From contig JAIPMN010003156.1 of assembly GCA_020650975.1 (NCBI GenBank), positions 1 to 46,242 of the forward strand: a stretch of 46,242 bases of DNA, read 5' to 3'. This DNA comes from Apostichopus californicus (Eukaryota; Echinodermata; Holothuroidea; Aspidochirotida; Stichopodidae). Below, one piece after another: positions 1 through 11,617 of this stretch. Numbering within the stretch: the stretch's first letter is position 1; each line of letters begins with the position of its first letter. The position numbers and the translations under genes were made by a program. The notes below the pieces were generated by a model. It was not told where the DNA came from. It saw only the letters and a program-made list of their open reading frames with translations, and made no database searches.

Positions 1-1218
1 AAATCTGTAAATTTTTAGACCCTAAGACATCAAAATATTTAGTGCACGAATACACTATTAGGGGTCGGAAATAGCGATTTCCTGCGATCTGAGGGGTCTA
101 TTTTACCGAATTTTTTTTAGTACGCTCCGCGCCAACCGATGGTGGCGCTACGCTTAGATAGTGACTTCGATATCCGTCCCCCCCTAAAATTATTGGCTTC
201 CTCCGCCACTGGTATTTTCCATTTGTAAATGTGAAGTTTCAGCCTTTCAACCTAATGATTGTAGTACTTATATATGCTTCATTGTGATGTTCGTCAAAAG
301 TATACATCAAAATATTCCCAATTAATAGCTTTACCAAGAATATGTAACTATTATCACTATATATGTAGCCTACTTGAAGTGTTACCACGTTGGCTGTACT
401 GTAATTCAGACAGACGAAACACTACCAACAATGTTAGTGATACGTATACTGTATATACACATATACGGTATAACATGTGCGGTATAACCTTAACAGTTGA
501 AATTCTTCAACAATGTTTGAAATGTTTCACGATCAGGATTTTTCATTTATCCACTTAATCTGACCACCCTCAATTTACCAAGAGTTCCTCCCTTTACACT
601 CCTCCCCTGCCAGACATATTAGAACATATTAGCAACCCCCCCCCCCCTCCCGCTACCCTTTGCCGCCCATGCAGGTTACGACCCTGCTTTAACTTGCGTT
701 AAATTTCGAATCGGAATAAGTTTCTTTATGATGCCATTAGAAAAGCCAGTCCCTTTAATAGTCTGTATTTACGCTATGGTGTTAACCAGACTAGACTATG
801 ACGCACGAGTCCCTTAGGACAAACATGTAAACACACGAAATACGGAAATGATGATGAGGAGGTCACAATACCATTTTAATAACATTGTAGAATGAAGTCC
901 ATCTAAATGAAGATATAGATGCAATATTAGAGCCTTAAGTTTCTTTCTATTCCAAGTGTTTTGACAAATAATTAGTCAGTGTATGAAATAAGACCCACAG
1001 CACTAAATTAAAGATAAAACTTCCTTTTAAGTTTCTCTAAGTAAATAAATTTAAATTGTTGTGCGATGTTTGTAACGCCTGGAAACTTCATGGAGGGTAA
1101 ATTCGCTTAACTCTGACAAAGTACATTGTACCATTGAGTGCGGAACGTGGCTTTCAGCGGCAATGTTTAGCGATTCCAGTGAATTAATTGAAGGGTATGA
1201 TCTATACAAACGAGCATC
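1..1218. other. Intergenic, no gene recognised
   Basis: I see no conserved coding sequence here. The stretch is AT-rich and has a C-rich tract near 634-650. Short open frames on either strand resemble no protein I know and show no splice-site support. Confidence 0.5.
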
Positions 1219-1825
1219 ATGCTTGCAAGCATGGAAGCCACTAAATACTAACCCCTACAGCGGGTCGAACCATTTCGAGTGCCCTCGGAACTCGGTTTCG
1301 GGTGCAACTGTGCTCGGCGCTCTCGGTTCCCGAATTACGTCATTTTGCATATTTTTAAGAGACAGGTCTTGGGGGTTAGTTGACTCTATGTAATAACTTG
1401 TGAGACCTGCTACACGAGATGAAGATAGATCTAAAGGTTTGAAGTGAAACTTGCAGTTTTTAAATTTGATATTTGTAAATAACCAGGTCTTGGAGGTTAG
1501 TTGACTCTATGTAATAACTTGTGAGACCTGCTACTTGAGATGAAGATAAATACAACAGTATTTGCAGCTTTCTTATATACATGTGTTAAAATGTCAAGAA
1601 TAAACCGTGATACGTTTGGATATGTGTGTATTTGTCTCCTATTTTCCCTTAATCGCGAGCGGGACTTGGCCCGGCAACACGTATGTGTTACACGAGCCCG
1701 TACCCGCACTATACACGTGAAATATGCAAGACTGTGACGTCAGGCGAGGTCATTCTCGCTCGGGATCCTTTCCGATGACCCGAACCGCTACGCGGGTTAG
1801 TATTTAGTGGCTTCCTGCAAGCATT
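1219..1825. mobile_element. Inverted-repeat (MITE/foldback-like) element
   Basis: The left arm begins ATGCTTGCAAG at 1219 and runs into a GAAGCCACTAAATACTAACC core. The same core appears inverted at 1777-1825. Similarity continues inward more weakly: both arms contain an ACGTCA-like motif followed by TTGCATATTT. No transposase frame is visible inside, so a non-autonomous element is the simplest reading. I could not define target-site duplications. Confidence 0.6.
1363..1552 (+). repeat. Two-copy direct repeat, period about 121 bp
   Basis: A segment of about 68 bp beginning CAGGTCTTGG at 1363 recurs almost unchanged at 1484, sharing GTTAGTTGACTCTATG and GTGAGACCTGCTAC. The pair lies inside the inverted-repeat element, so it probably arose by internal duplication. 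Confidence 0.75.
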
Positions 1826-2629
1826 GGGGTCACTGTTGCAGGAAAAATTACTCAACTTTTTATCATGATGGAACCATATTGCTATGGAGATAATGGCATC
1901 TACAAATTTATTCATTCAAAGTAGTTTCAGAGACATATTCCGGCTTCGACTTTTTTGATTAAAAAATTAGATAAAAGCAAGTGCCTCTTCGATATGTATG
2001 CCGCCGGCCTATATCCACATCTGGTTGTCTTCAATGTTATTGGATCCATATACACTAGGAACGAAAATGTGTATTTGGAGTTATACTGAGAAAATAAATT
2101 AGCGTATCGCTGTACGAATGAAACTTGCGATTCATTACTATATCTAAAGTTGTAAAAACCCAATCCATTTCACATTCAGGTAACACAAATCTCATGTCAC
2201 CAAAAAAATGTATTTTTATACCTTTTGTCTCTTTGATATCCCCAAACCGATGAGGGAAGCTATGATTGGAATTAAAATTAGCAAACCAAACATATTTAAT
2301 AACATAGAAATACGTTCAAAGATCGTATGCACCCATTTTCCATACCATTCTTTTAACGCTTTTACTTATTTCCTCATTTCCTCACGCGTAAACTGTAGGC
2401 GATATAAAACGTTGCGATGAAAGTTTTCTATCCTAGACTCCTGGGATAAATAGAATATCGATGCAACCTCATTCACACTTTGTTCGTCAATTTGACTGAA
2501 TGGGTAGTTCGGCATGTGGGTAATTTCATTGGGCTTTTACTTTTCCAGTCCTTTCGTCGGATCCGAAAAAGGAACGTGCTCAGATTCTTGAAGGTTATTG
2601 CTGTTCTCTTTTTCAGTGACTAGTTTCTG
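1826..2629 (+). promoter_or_regulatory. Upstream region of COIL (promoter and 5' UTR not delimited)
   Basis: This holds the sequence immediately upstream of the coilin ATG. A pyrimidine-rich stretch ending CTTTTTCAG at about 2616 could be a splice acceptor for a short 5' UTR exon, or simply 5' UTR. No TATA box or transcription start can be fixed by eye. Confidence 0.3.
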
Positions 2630-2868
2630 ATGGATTCTGTTCGTGCCAGAATCTCATTTGGTGACAACTTTAGTGAGCTTGCAACAATACATCGAAGATG
2701 TCTTATACTAGTTCCGCGAAACGAATGCACCACCGTAAATGCACTTAAAGAATACATAAGGATTAAGTTCAGCATAGACCAGCAATTGAACTTTGGTTTG
2801 TCAATAGATGGATATGTTCTCCCTGAATGGGAAAGCTCGCAGATAATAAGGGAAAATGACACACTGTG
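2630..2868 (+). CDS. COIL: COIL coding exon 1
   Basis: The exon encodes residues 1-79 plus two bases of the next codon, and the donor is GTG|gtaagt. The ATG was chosen because it opens directly on the conserved N-terminal self-interaction domain and no in-frame upstream extension is conserved. This ubiquitin-like domain mediates coilin homotypic contacts. Confidence 0.93.
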
Positions 2869-5800
2869 GTAAGTCAACTTAACACTAGTCTAGGCAAACA
2901 ACGTTAGACCTTAGACTAGTCTTTCATTACAAATACCTAGGCTATTTTTGTTGCGATTGTTGCTGAACCAGGTCAACTTATTTGACATAAATCTGCCCTG
3001 CCCGTCAGGGTTCAACAAAGGCAACACTGAATAAATACAACAGGATGTAAGGCTCTGTAAATTTATTGAAAACCAAATAGGAACACATTTCCTACTCAGT
3101 CTTAGAACTTAATGTATATATATTAATAAATACTGCAAAAAAAATCAACTTACTTGTTGAAGTAGACCTTAGAACATACCTCCTCATGCCCAGGTAGCCA
3201 GGACAGCTCCAAACTAACTTCAAATACTGTAAATTATACTGACTTACTGTAGTCCTGACCAGCTTCTTTAGGAGTAAGATTAAAGCAATATTAAGGAACA
3301 GCAGAACTATAAGGAACTATAAGGAACTATATTAAGGAACAGCAGAGTTGTTGGAATGTGGATGAATGGAGAAAGAATGTTATGAGTTATTAGTCAAATG
3401 AGATGAGGGTAAGTGGCACACTGGCATTCCTGAACTACTGTAAAATGAGGGATGGAATGAGATTGAAATGGTTTAGTGAATAACAGATGAATGAATGTCA
3501 TAGCAACAATAGCATCAAATTCAGTTCTCTGATAATTACTGTTGACTGTTGTCATCAGTCATAGAAGTTGAACAAAACAAAACAATTCCCTCATGGAAAG
3601 GTAGCATACAGTGTTCATATCAATTTGGTTGAAATTTTGTGTACATAACTGTTTTCTAAATATCTTTTTATACCAGCATGATGTAGCTACTGTATAGCAC
3701 CTGGTCTGTCTGTCAGTCTCATCGTCTGTTTGAATGTAAAGCACCATATTTAAAGAGATATATTTTATTTTAAACTAATAATCTTTCATTAACTCAGTTG
3801 TACCCTTTAGTTAATTTAGTTGTTTCTTTTCTATTGTTTATTTCTTTCGTAGCGTTTTTGCCACAGATGAATCTTCCGTTCTGCCAGTTTTGAAAAACAA
3901 ACAGAAGAAGAAAAGGAAATCCGAAGATGGATCAAATAGACAAATTGAACCAGAAGCAAAGAAAGCAAAGAAGTCAAAAAGAAAGAAAACAAAAGAGCCA
4001 GAGAAAGACAATGATAAAAAGAAAAGAGAACACAAACATAAGACGTTATCAGTTTTGAAGAAAGTAAATGAACTGGAAGAATTATCAATAAAACAGCAAG
4101 AAAGATCGCATGGAGATGTAGACTCCGTCCAAACATTTCCAGAAAATGTCAATTCTACAATTGCAACTGAACAACAGCTAGTTGCTGAGGATGATGTGGA
4201 AAATGTTGTTACTATGAATGGGGCAGATGTAGATGCTTTGAGAGATGAAGTGGAGGAAAAGAGAAAAAAGATAGACATAGATGAGTCAGGAAGACTCCAA
4301 GAAGAGGGTAAAGGGGTGAACCATTTGAAAAATGGTGACGCTTCACAGAACAATAGCCTATTGTCACTTAACGAGAGGATGGTAGCTGGGTTACATGAAA
4401 CGATAAACGAAAAGGATGAAATTACTCCATTGAAAAAAAAGAGAAGAAGAAAAAGAAGAAAGAAATCTAAATCAAACATTGCTGTGAAAAGTTCTGGATC
4501 CCAGGAACAAAGACCTGTTATTCCTCATGAATCCACGGATGGAAATAATGTGCAAGAAGGGCTCGGGGTTTCATCGAATCAGTCGATACGGGAAACGCTA
4601 ATAATCGATAAGGAACATTCTTCTGGTCACATCGTCTTTGATTCAGATGATGATGATGATGTTGAGAACCAGTCAAAGACAGTTGAAATTCAGGATGAAA
4701 GTATAAAAAGCGACAGAGTGACTGATCTCCTCACAAGTCATCTCGAACAGAATGGAGAGGTAGAAATTGACAACAGCTATGTGCAGGGACACGGAATGAC
4801 ACCGACAGTTCTTGGTGAGGAGGCACAACAAGAAAAACAGGTAGGCCTAAATATGATTTCTTTTTCTGTCACATGGTGGTCGTTCAATCGGATTGATTCA
4901 TTGTTAATACCGTCCCAGAAGTGTGAGGCGGTGGGATTGAATTTAAGAGTTGCGAGTGGTTCAGCAACTCCAAAATTTGTTCGGAAAACTCAATTATTCT
5001 GGTAGTTGTCTGAGGCGGTTTCTACTGCATTCCACTATGATACACTATTATGCTATGCGCTGTTAGTTTTACCGTAGAAGATTCTGAGATGGTCAATCAA
5101 TAGATGTGTTAAAATAAATCAGTCCTTGTAAGGTTGGTATTTGAGGGGTGGGGGTTAAGGTGGGTGGGTTTAGGGGGAGGGTTTGAGGAAGTAGAATAGA
5201 TTTTTTTTTTCCTTTCTGGCAAAACTGCAGAATCCAGGGCAGGATTGGAAATATCAGAAAAGTTAGGAGCAAGCTTACAGCAGCTTGACCATTCCATAGT
5301 GAACAACTTTATCACAGCTTTCGTCTGTCACTAGAATTTTAATACGTGACATGGTGCACTAAACTGTCCTTATTTCCATTGTGTGAATTTGTTACTTCAC
5401 AGTTTCCTCAATTTTTTCCCTTCAGTTTCACAAACAAGTACCGAAGAATTATGAAGCCTACCAACCACTCAACGGCCCTCCAAGAAATGGAGATATCATT
5501 GCTTTCAAGGTTTGTTCTTTTTTATAAAGTCTGTTTTTGAGAAAGTTGTTGGACAATTTAGCAAGTTTCTTATAAATAATTGTTGGCTTTTCAAAGATAT
5601 TATTTCCATGTTTTGGAAGATGAAATATTTTTATGCACTGTACACAGTGTCATATTTTTACAGCAGATGGAAAAGGGTGTGGGTTTGTACAGTATTAAAG
5701 AGGGGCAGGAGGAATAAAAGGAAATTTGTGCTAAATTTCTTTGTGCATTCTTTAAGCCTTCTCTCACTATATTACCATTCTTCATCTGTGCTGAAGACTT

Positions 5801-7258
5801 TTACCTTTATTTCATCACCCATTTATAATGTGTTTATCTCATATACTTTACTGGATGATAATCAACATTTTATTATTTCCCAGACATTGGAACTATCATC
5901 TCTCTACACACCAGAAGTTTCGGAGTTCAAGGTTCGTTCTAGTATTAAGTAGTATATCTACTTTGGCAAGTGATGGTGTAATTCCCGTTCTGCTACGTTA
6001 GTCTAAAGTATGAAACGAGTAAAGATCAATGAAAAGCTTACAAGTTCAGAGTCCTTCAAGTCTTCCTAAAGCCATTCCTTGAAGTTTGCATTCTAGACTA
6101 ACTTTGCCTATGAATGATATTTAAAAAGCTTTATGGGAGCTCACAGAATGCAAACCAAAGAAAGAAACTTTAAAAAATATGCATGTCACGTGTAACTGTG
6201 TTATCTGTAGAAAGCCCAAAGGTACTTAATGCCGTGTGGGTGTTGGCTTGTCTATCTTTTTCAGCAGTTGTCATATCATAATTTAATTTGACTTGAAAGT
6301 TCATCATTACTGGCCCCAAACTTTACTACTCGACATGCTTCTAAAACATTTCCTGTAAGATCTGACATGTTTTAGAATGATTCTAGCTACTGTAGATAAG
6401 AGATGTCCTTGCAACCATTTGCCTCCATTAGGAAGATCTTTGGTGAATCATTTGCAATTTTCAATTAATCATTTAACGAAGATACTCTATTTTGTCATAC
6501 AGCAACAGTAGTTTATATAGCTTTACTCATGGTAATGTCTTTACTTGAATTTATCTGCAGGAGGGTGTGGTAACTAAGTTTGACCACAAAACCCAGCAAG
6601 TAGACATACAGCTCACCACGGTACCTTTTACGAAACCAGCTGCCGGAGAGGACCAAAGAGACGGACGCTTCGAGATGGAGATGGATGAAGATTGGACCAC
6701 AGATCGTCAACAGGAACAGGCAACAGCATTGGTAGGTGTGATAAATCACACAAAGTATAAATCACCTCACTTTATTTTTTTTACTATTTGATCATTTGGC
6801 AGAAAAACTCAGCAGGATATCTAACTCAAATTTTTTTTGATGATAAAGGCTAAAGTTTTGGTTAGGTTTGGATTCACACCAATTTGGAAAGTTTTATTTC
6901 CTTATGAATTAACCCCTTCCGGAACCAAATGAATAGGTTGCTGTTTACGGTCACACACTTATGCAAGTTGCTCTGGGTTCTGACTAGCACCCTAGCAAAC
7001 ATCAGTATCTCCACCATGTTATAGGTATAGGCCAGACAAGAGGGTGCGGGGTGGGGTCGATGGTAAGGGAGGTTACATCTCTGTGGCCCATACCCATTCC
7101 TTCGGTGGTAAATGCTAGTCATTTAAAAATGTCTGAATCATATGTCATTTACACATCAATGACGATGTTTTAGAAACCAGTATAGACAATAATATCTTTT
7201 CTTTCTACAGATTTCGACTCATTTCTCATCTTTGATTGACCTAAAACTGATATCCTAA
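2630..7258 (+). CDS. COIL: Coilin (Cajal-body scaffold), complete, 6 coding exons
   Basis: Coilin organises Cajal bodies, where snRNPs and snoRNPs mature. The spliced CDS joins 2630-2868, 3853-4840, 5426-5509, 5884-5931, 6561-6731 and 7211-7258, giving about 525 aa; human coilin is 576 aa. Residues 1-80 form the coilin N-terminal self-association domain, recognisable from GYVLPEWESSQIIRENDTL. The middle is low-complexity, with Lys-rich nuclear-localisation-type clusters and an acidic run. The end (about 415-525) is the Tudor-like fold, with NGDIIAFK, LSSLYTPEVSEFK and KTQQVDIQL matching the vertebrate pattern and SLIDLKLI closing it. All phases fit. I see no Arg-Gly box in the middle region. 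The gene converges on ERCC6. Identity is certain; exact ends of the last small exon are slightly less so. Confidence 0.95.
3853..4840 (+). CDS. COIL: COIL coding exon 2 (charged central region)
   Basis: The acceptor is TTTCTTTCGTAG and the donor is CAG|gtaggc. It encodes residues 80-409 in one open frame. It has Lys/Arg clusters near the start (KNKQKKKRK, KKAKKSKRKK) and a second one (LKKKRRRKRRKK), followed by an acidic patch DSDDDDDVE. Composition is that of an intrinsically disordered nuclear linker. Antisense open frames here are Leu/Phe/Ser shadows of the Lys-rich code. Confidence 0.92.
5426..5509 (+). CDS. COIL: COIL coding exon 3 (start of Tudor-like domain)
   Basis: The acceptor follows TTTTTTCCCTTCAG and the donor is AAG|gtttgt. 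The 28 codons include PKNYEAYQPLNGPPRNGDII, which aligns with the start of the human C-terminal coilin domain. Confidence 0.93.
5884..5931 (+). CDS. COIL: COIL coding exon 4
   Basis: This is a 48-nt, 16-codon exon between TTTCCCAG and AAG|gttcgt. It encodes TLELSSLYTPEVSEFK, matching the conserved LELTSSYSP-type segment of coilin. Confidence 0.92.
6561..6731 (+). CDS. COIL: COIL coding exon 5 (Tudor-like core)
   Basis: The acceptor is TTATCTGCAG and the donor is TTG|gtaggt. The 57 codons carry KFDHKTQQVDIQL, equivalent to the NPETQQVDIEIL strand of the vertebrate Tudor-like fold, followed by a Glu/Asp-rich insert. Confidence 0.92.
7211..7258 (+). CDS. COIL: COIL terminal coding exon
   Basis: The acceptor is CTTTCTACAG in the correct phase. 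The 15 codons plus TAA end in SSLIDLKLIS, which aligns with the final strand ELIDPRLI of human coilin. The protein stops almost at once after the fold, without the short vertebrate tail. Confidence 0.8.
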   Translation: MSTHFSSLIDLKLIS

Positions 7259-7596
7259 GGATGACAGCTCCTAGTATGAAGATTTGACTTGGCCATTGGT
7301 CAGTTCTGGACAGAGCAACTACATAAATATGTAGATATTGATTACATCAGTACTGTAATGAGGTTGCAGGTATCTCCCAAACTGATTTTTGTTTAGCTCT
7401 ATATTTTGACATTTTGCTTTGATAGTTACTAAATGTGACTGAACTTGGAAAAGACACAAGTCAAGGTTAATATCAGCTGATTAATCAATGTCAGTTCCTA
7501 GTTGCAACAAATGCAATTGGGCTAATTTAGTTAGAAACGGTATCAAAAATCGACAAACAATTGTCAGTGTTTAGCCATCAGATATTCATAAAGGTG

Positions 7597-7602
7597 AATA
7601 AA
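7597..7602 (+). terminator. Candidate COIL polyadenylation signal AATAAA
   Basis: This is the canonical hexamer, about 340 nt past the coilin stop. It would give a 3' UTR of ordinary length. Confidence 0.5.
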
Positions 7603-10600
7603 GAAAATACACAAACATTTTCTGAGTGTTTTCTTTTCTATTGGTTTTCATATTTTTCTTTCTTTAAATTTCCAAAATGGATGTCAATACTTATGGTTTC
7701 TAAGGTAAATGTATGAACATGATTTGCATAACAGGGAAACCAGTTCCCAAGTACAAAGTCTCTAAACATTGCACATACAAAAGCATTTTGGGTTGTAAAA
7801 AAGTCGGAAATGCAATTGACTATCCACTCCTGTATAGAAAAAATCACCGGATACAAATATTTTTTATTCAGAATTTTCATTTTATGCTTTAAAAGCAAAC
7901 TGCATTTGACCTTAGAAAGGTATCTGATATACAGTATTATACAACACCTAATTATATTCCGGCCATTTGATTGGTCAATTGCTCCTCGATTGCATGCACG
8001 CTATTGCACGCTATGAAATAGAACCATGCGTTATACTTTTTTGATAGCACTTTTTTCAATGGTAAGAGAGCAGAGAAACCTGTCTGTTCAAACAATCTGT
8101 TGCATGAGTGCATTTTACATCCAATTATATACAAATTTGAAGGTGTTGTATAAAACACATAATGAATTCGTTGAAAGATGTAATTTGTTCCATTCAACTC
8201 GGCTGCGCCTCGTTGAATGGAACATTCCATCTTTCAACTCATGAAATATTTGCACTCATAACCATTCATTATTTGTATAACATCAGTAACTATATATCCC
8301 AATTTTGATGATGAAATTTCATTTTCTCTTATTTCGTTACGTCAACGGACAGCCGTTATTGATCTTGGTCTGGCTAAAATTAATATTGCTTGAATATATC
8401 AATAGGTGCTCCATTTCTATAAATACAAAATAATAAAAATCTATCTCTTTTGTTTCTCTTTTCTTTACATTTAACTATCTGGCCCTCAAACCTGTGAATA
8501 CTGATAAAAAAACCTCTTCAGATAATTCAACTCACCCCCCCCCCCCAAAAAAAAGTGTAACATTTTGAAAGAAATCTACTAGTCAGAATGTCGAGCAGCA
8601 CAATTGAGTTAATATTCATAAATTCTTCAGAACAAAACTCAAACATGACCTGTTATCAATATACAATGAAATGTGTGAGATGAGACTTTTATTTCTGACT
8701 TTCTCTTTGCTTCCCTTGTAATATTCAACTGAAAGCTTATTCCAGAAGTATGAAATAAACAAGTGTAAACAAGAAGAAAAGCTAACAAGAAAGGAAGGGT
8801 AAACAACTATTTAAGGCTCTAGTTTGGTTTGAATTTGTCACATTATACTTGAGTACCATCCTTGCTTGTTTAAAGGAAAGAGAAGGTACATGCTGTAGAG
8901 ACTGTTACTTGAGTACAAGAGAAATACACCAAGTAACGATGAAACGAAACAGAGAGTTTTGCATATTGTAAATTATAAAACCTGTGAGAAATGAACAATT
9001 TCTTGATTGGATCGTACCATTAACAGTTTTCTGTTGACAAACTGGTTTAAGATTTAACCACAGAGATCTCTTGGATTGATTGAGGGGTACTCAATTATAT
9101 GTAAATATTGTGTTGCTAAGAATATAACAAAACTGTACCCTCAACAAAAACATGAAGCTTTTAGTGAAACAGCTTATGTAGTTTACCAAAAAGTGGTCAG
9201 TTTAGATCAAATTGAGAGGAAGTGGCATGGACCTTGTAGGATCCAATAATTAATTTCATTTTCACAACTCATCAATTTGACAAAATATTATTAGAGTATA
9301 ATATTCCATTTGAGGAAACTGAAAAATTTATAAAAATAAATAATATCATGTAATACTAATTGGAGCAAGAAATAAAGGAAATGCAGCAAGTGTGGTATCA
9401 TGTGCAGCAGACTATTTAATGTTCTTTGTACCTACAACTTACTTTATAGCCCTGTTTTACATTTAGACCACCAGCAGTGTGTTGAACTCCAACAATCGAC
9501 GTCCCATTTGTGGTGTAACCCCAGATCAGACCCAGCGACTTGGAACCCCACGATAGAACGGGGTCAGACTCCGAGCTCGGTGTTAAATTTTTAAATGTAA
9601 CCGAGTTGAATTTAAACAAGTTGAGCCAGAATTAGCAGAGACCTTTTGACTTTTGTTTTTGTTGTTGTTTGTTACACTTGTAATTTGATACAACAGCTGC
9701 ACCTCACAAGGCTTACAGCTTCGCTCCCAATTTTTGCGTAAAAAAACCTCAACTTCGGAGATCGCCAGCATGGGGTCTGATACCGAGCATGGGGTCTACC
9801 ATGAACTTGGGGAGGTTCACAAAATCAATTCATCTTGTTTTTAATGCTGAATACAGATTGCCCAGTTTGATCTGTAGCATAAATCCGACTATTATAATAT
9901 TGTTATTGTTTCTTGATAAACCCATTTAGAGAAAACTCTGACAACTCAACCAATTAGATTAATATAATTTAAAGTCCACAAAGATAAACAACCTATGTCA
10001 ATTATATTGCCACATACCAATGCAGATTTGCTCTGCGTGGTTGAAAATTCACAAAACAGAGAAGCATATGAGGTAGAAATAAATGTGATATTCCACTCTG
10101 GGTGAGACGATGCCTATTTGATGGAATTTTATATTTTCAATCAATTAATCCGACTCCGGGATATCACACCTTGTACTGATGTCAACCAACAAGTTGACAG
10201 ATTTGAACCTTTTCCTTTATGTTTCTGTGCCATATTCAAGTGGAAAAGAAGCAGTAAAAAGAAAATAAAACAGTCATTTTGAATGTCATGAGTGAAAATA
10301 CATATCTAAAGAGTTGATATTACTGGAATAACTACAATTATGATGACTGAAATTTAGGTTTTTACAATATCTAATACCCTTTGACTGAATTTCCATTTTA
10401 TGACTTTCTTTTCTGATCGTAGGAAGCCAACGTTTACAATTTCCCCTACTGAAAAGTTGGTAATTCCTGTCTTTAAACCTAGCAGTTTTGTAATAAACAC
10501 AGTCAACAGATTGCTTCTCTAATTTAGCCCACCATTCTCCAAAGGGTATTCTAAATGAGTTTCTTAAACTGCTTTTGTTCTGATTATAATAATCTGACTC

Positions 10601-10790
10601 TGGATACTAGATACAGTGCAAAGGGTGGATGCAGGACTTCTCAAATTGGGGGAGGTGGGTATGGGGGAACAATTAATTATCGGTAAATTCTCAAATACTA
10701 CCAAAATAGCAGTGCATTTTGAAAACATTATTATAGAGTTGAAGCATGCTAACTCTTCCTACTGTTTATCTTGTTCTGATCAAAGTTGCA
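7603..10790. other. Intergenic between COIL and ERCC6
   Basis: No gene is visible. The stretch contains the foldback element listed separately, a poly-C/poly-A tract near 8536-8555, and an unclassified stretch around 9440-9800 with short internal duplications such as CATGGGGTCT. The remainder is AT-rich and unremarkable. Confidence 0.45.
7936..8280. mobile_element. Foldback element with nested hairpins
   Basis: TATACAACACCT at about 7939 is inverted as AGGTGTTGTATA at 8141. Next to it, 8170-8238 is a strong hairpin: GTTGAAAGATG and GTTCCATTCAAC on one arm face GTTGAATGGAAC and CATCTTTCAAC on the other around a GC-rich loop. Outer sequences containing GAGTGCA are also inverted. No coding capacity is seen, and a non-autonomous transposon is likely. 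Confidence 0.55.
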
Positions 10791-10826
10791 TTTCTTTATA
10801 ATATTTAGGCAACAAAATGTCCCAAC

Positions 10827-10882
10827 AGGTAGGTAGGTAGGTGGGTGGAGGGTGGGTGGGTGGATGGGTGGGAACTGGGGGT
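10827..10882 (+). repeat. G-rich tetranucleotide-type repeat (GGTA/GGTG)
   Basis: This is an imperfect run of AGGT, GGGT and GGGA units. The + strand has many GG/GGG tracts and could form a G-quadruplex. It lies about 120-170 nt beyond the likely ERCC6 polyadenylation signal. Confidence 0.75.
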
Positions 10883-11000
10883 CCACCTCTGCAGTAGAGA
10901 CAGAATAAAGGTGTTGTGTGGAGATGGATGAGTGAGGAGGGAAATAAGTACACCATTTTCTAGCTTTAGTCCTTTAACAAGGCAGACACCAAAAGGCCGC

Positions 11001-11006
11001 TTTATT
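11001..11006 (-). terminator. Candidate ERCC6 polyadenylation signal
   Basis: TTTATT on the + strand reads AATAAA on the - strand, about 190 nt beyond the ERCC6 stop codon. It is the nearest canonical signal I see. Confidence 0.5.
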
Positions 11007-11197
11007 ACCATGAAAAATCTGTCTATATACTGGATAAAGCTTTTAAAGTTTGCTTCCATTCTGCATTTTGTCTTGAACAGCTTGCTAGGCACAAATCATT
11101 ACACTAACCACATTACACTTTTCCTTCCTCTGAGGTGACATCATTAATACCGACTCATTGTATCCGTGATAAATCTATGATAAAGTTGAAAGGCTTC

Positions 11198-11617
11198 CTA
11201 AATGTATTCCACTTTAAGTCTCCATGTGCCCTGTCCATTTCTGCTCCTCTCGAATTTACAGATCTGACGAAGCATCGACCTAAAAACTGGCGTGTCCTCC
11301 GAGGGGAGCTTCCTCTGAAAGTTTTTCAGGATTTCGTCCGTGGACGCTTGTCCCGGGATGCGAGCCTGCTCGGTGATAAATATTTTCACCTGGTTCATGA
11401 GTTGTTCGTATTTCTTGGAGACCAAGGGCACCATATTGGACGTGCTTCCTTCTTCCTCTGGTTCCTTCATCTGAACTTGATTCCGCGCTCTCATCTTGGC
11501 GAGGAGAAGCGAGGAGGATGGGAGAGACGATCCTTGTTGCAGAGAGCTGGTGTTATTTATTGCTTCATCTCCGCCAAATAATTTCTTTCCTCCGAGGAGA
11601 GTCTGCTTCTCTTCCTC
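11198..11617 (-). CDS. ERCC6: ERCC6 terminal exon 20 (CSA-interaction, UBA-like and winged-helix end)
   Basis: Its 139 codons plus stop include [14 protein letters not shown], which falls where human CSB binds CSA, then [20 protein letters not shown], and the closing [10 protein letters not shown]. In human CSB the last about 100 residues hold the ubiquitin-binding and winged-helix region needed for repair. Confidence 0.95.
   Translation of the reverse strand, partial: EEEKQTLLGGKKLFGGDEAINNTSSLQQGSSLPSSSLLLAKMRARNQVQMKEPEEEGSTSNMVPLVSKKYEQLMNQVKIFITEQARIPGQASTDEILKNFQRKLPSEDTPVFRSMLRQICKFERSRNGQGTWRLKVEYI

Noticed and set aside
3831-4479. Long antisense open frames rich in Leu, Phe and Ser
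   Set aside because: They are the complement of the Lys/Glu-rich coilin exon 2 and have no splice or family support.
4841-5005. In-frame extension of coilin exon 2
   Set aside because: It follows the CAG|gtaggc donor. The Tudor-like domain resumes in phase at 5426.
5512-5952. 146-codon open frame on the + strand
   Set aside because: It overlaps coilin introns and the small exon 4 in part, has no recognisable domain, and is Phe/Ser-rich as expected of AT-rich intron.
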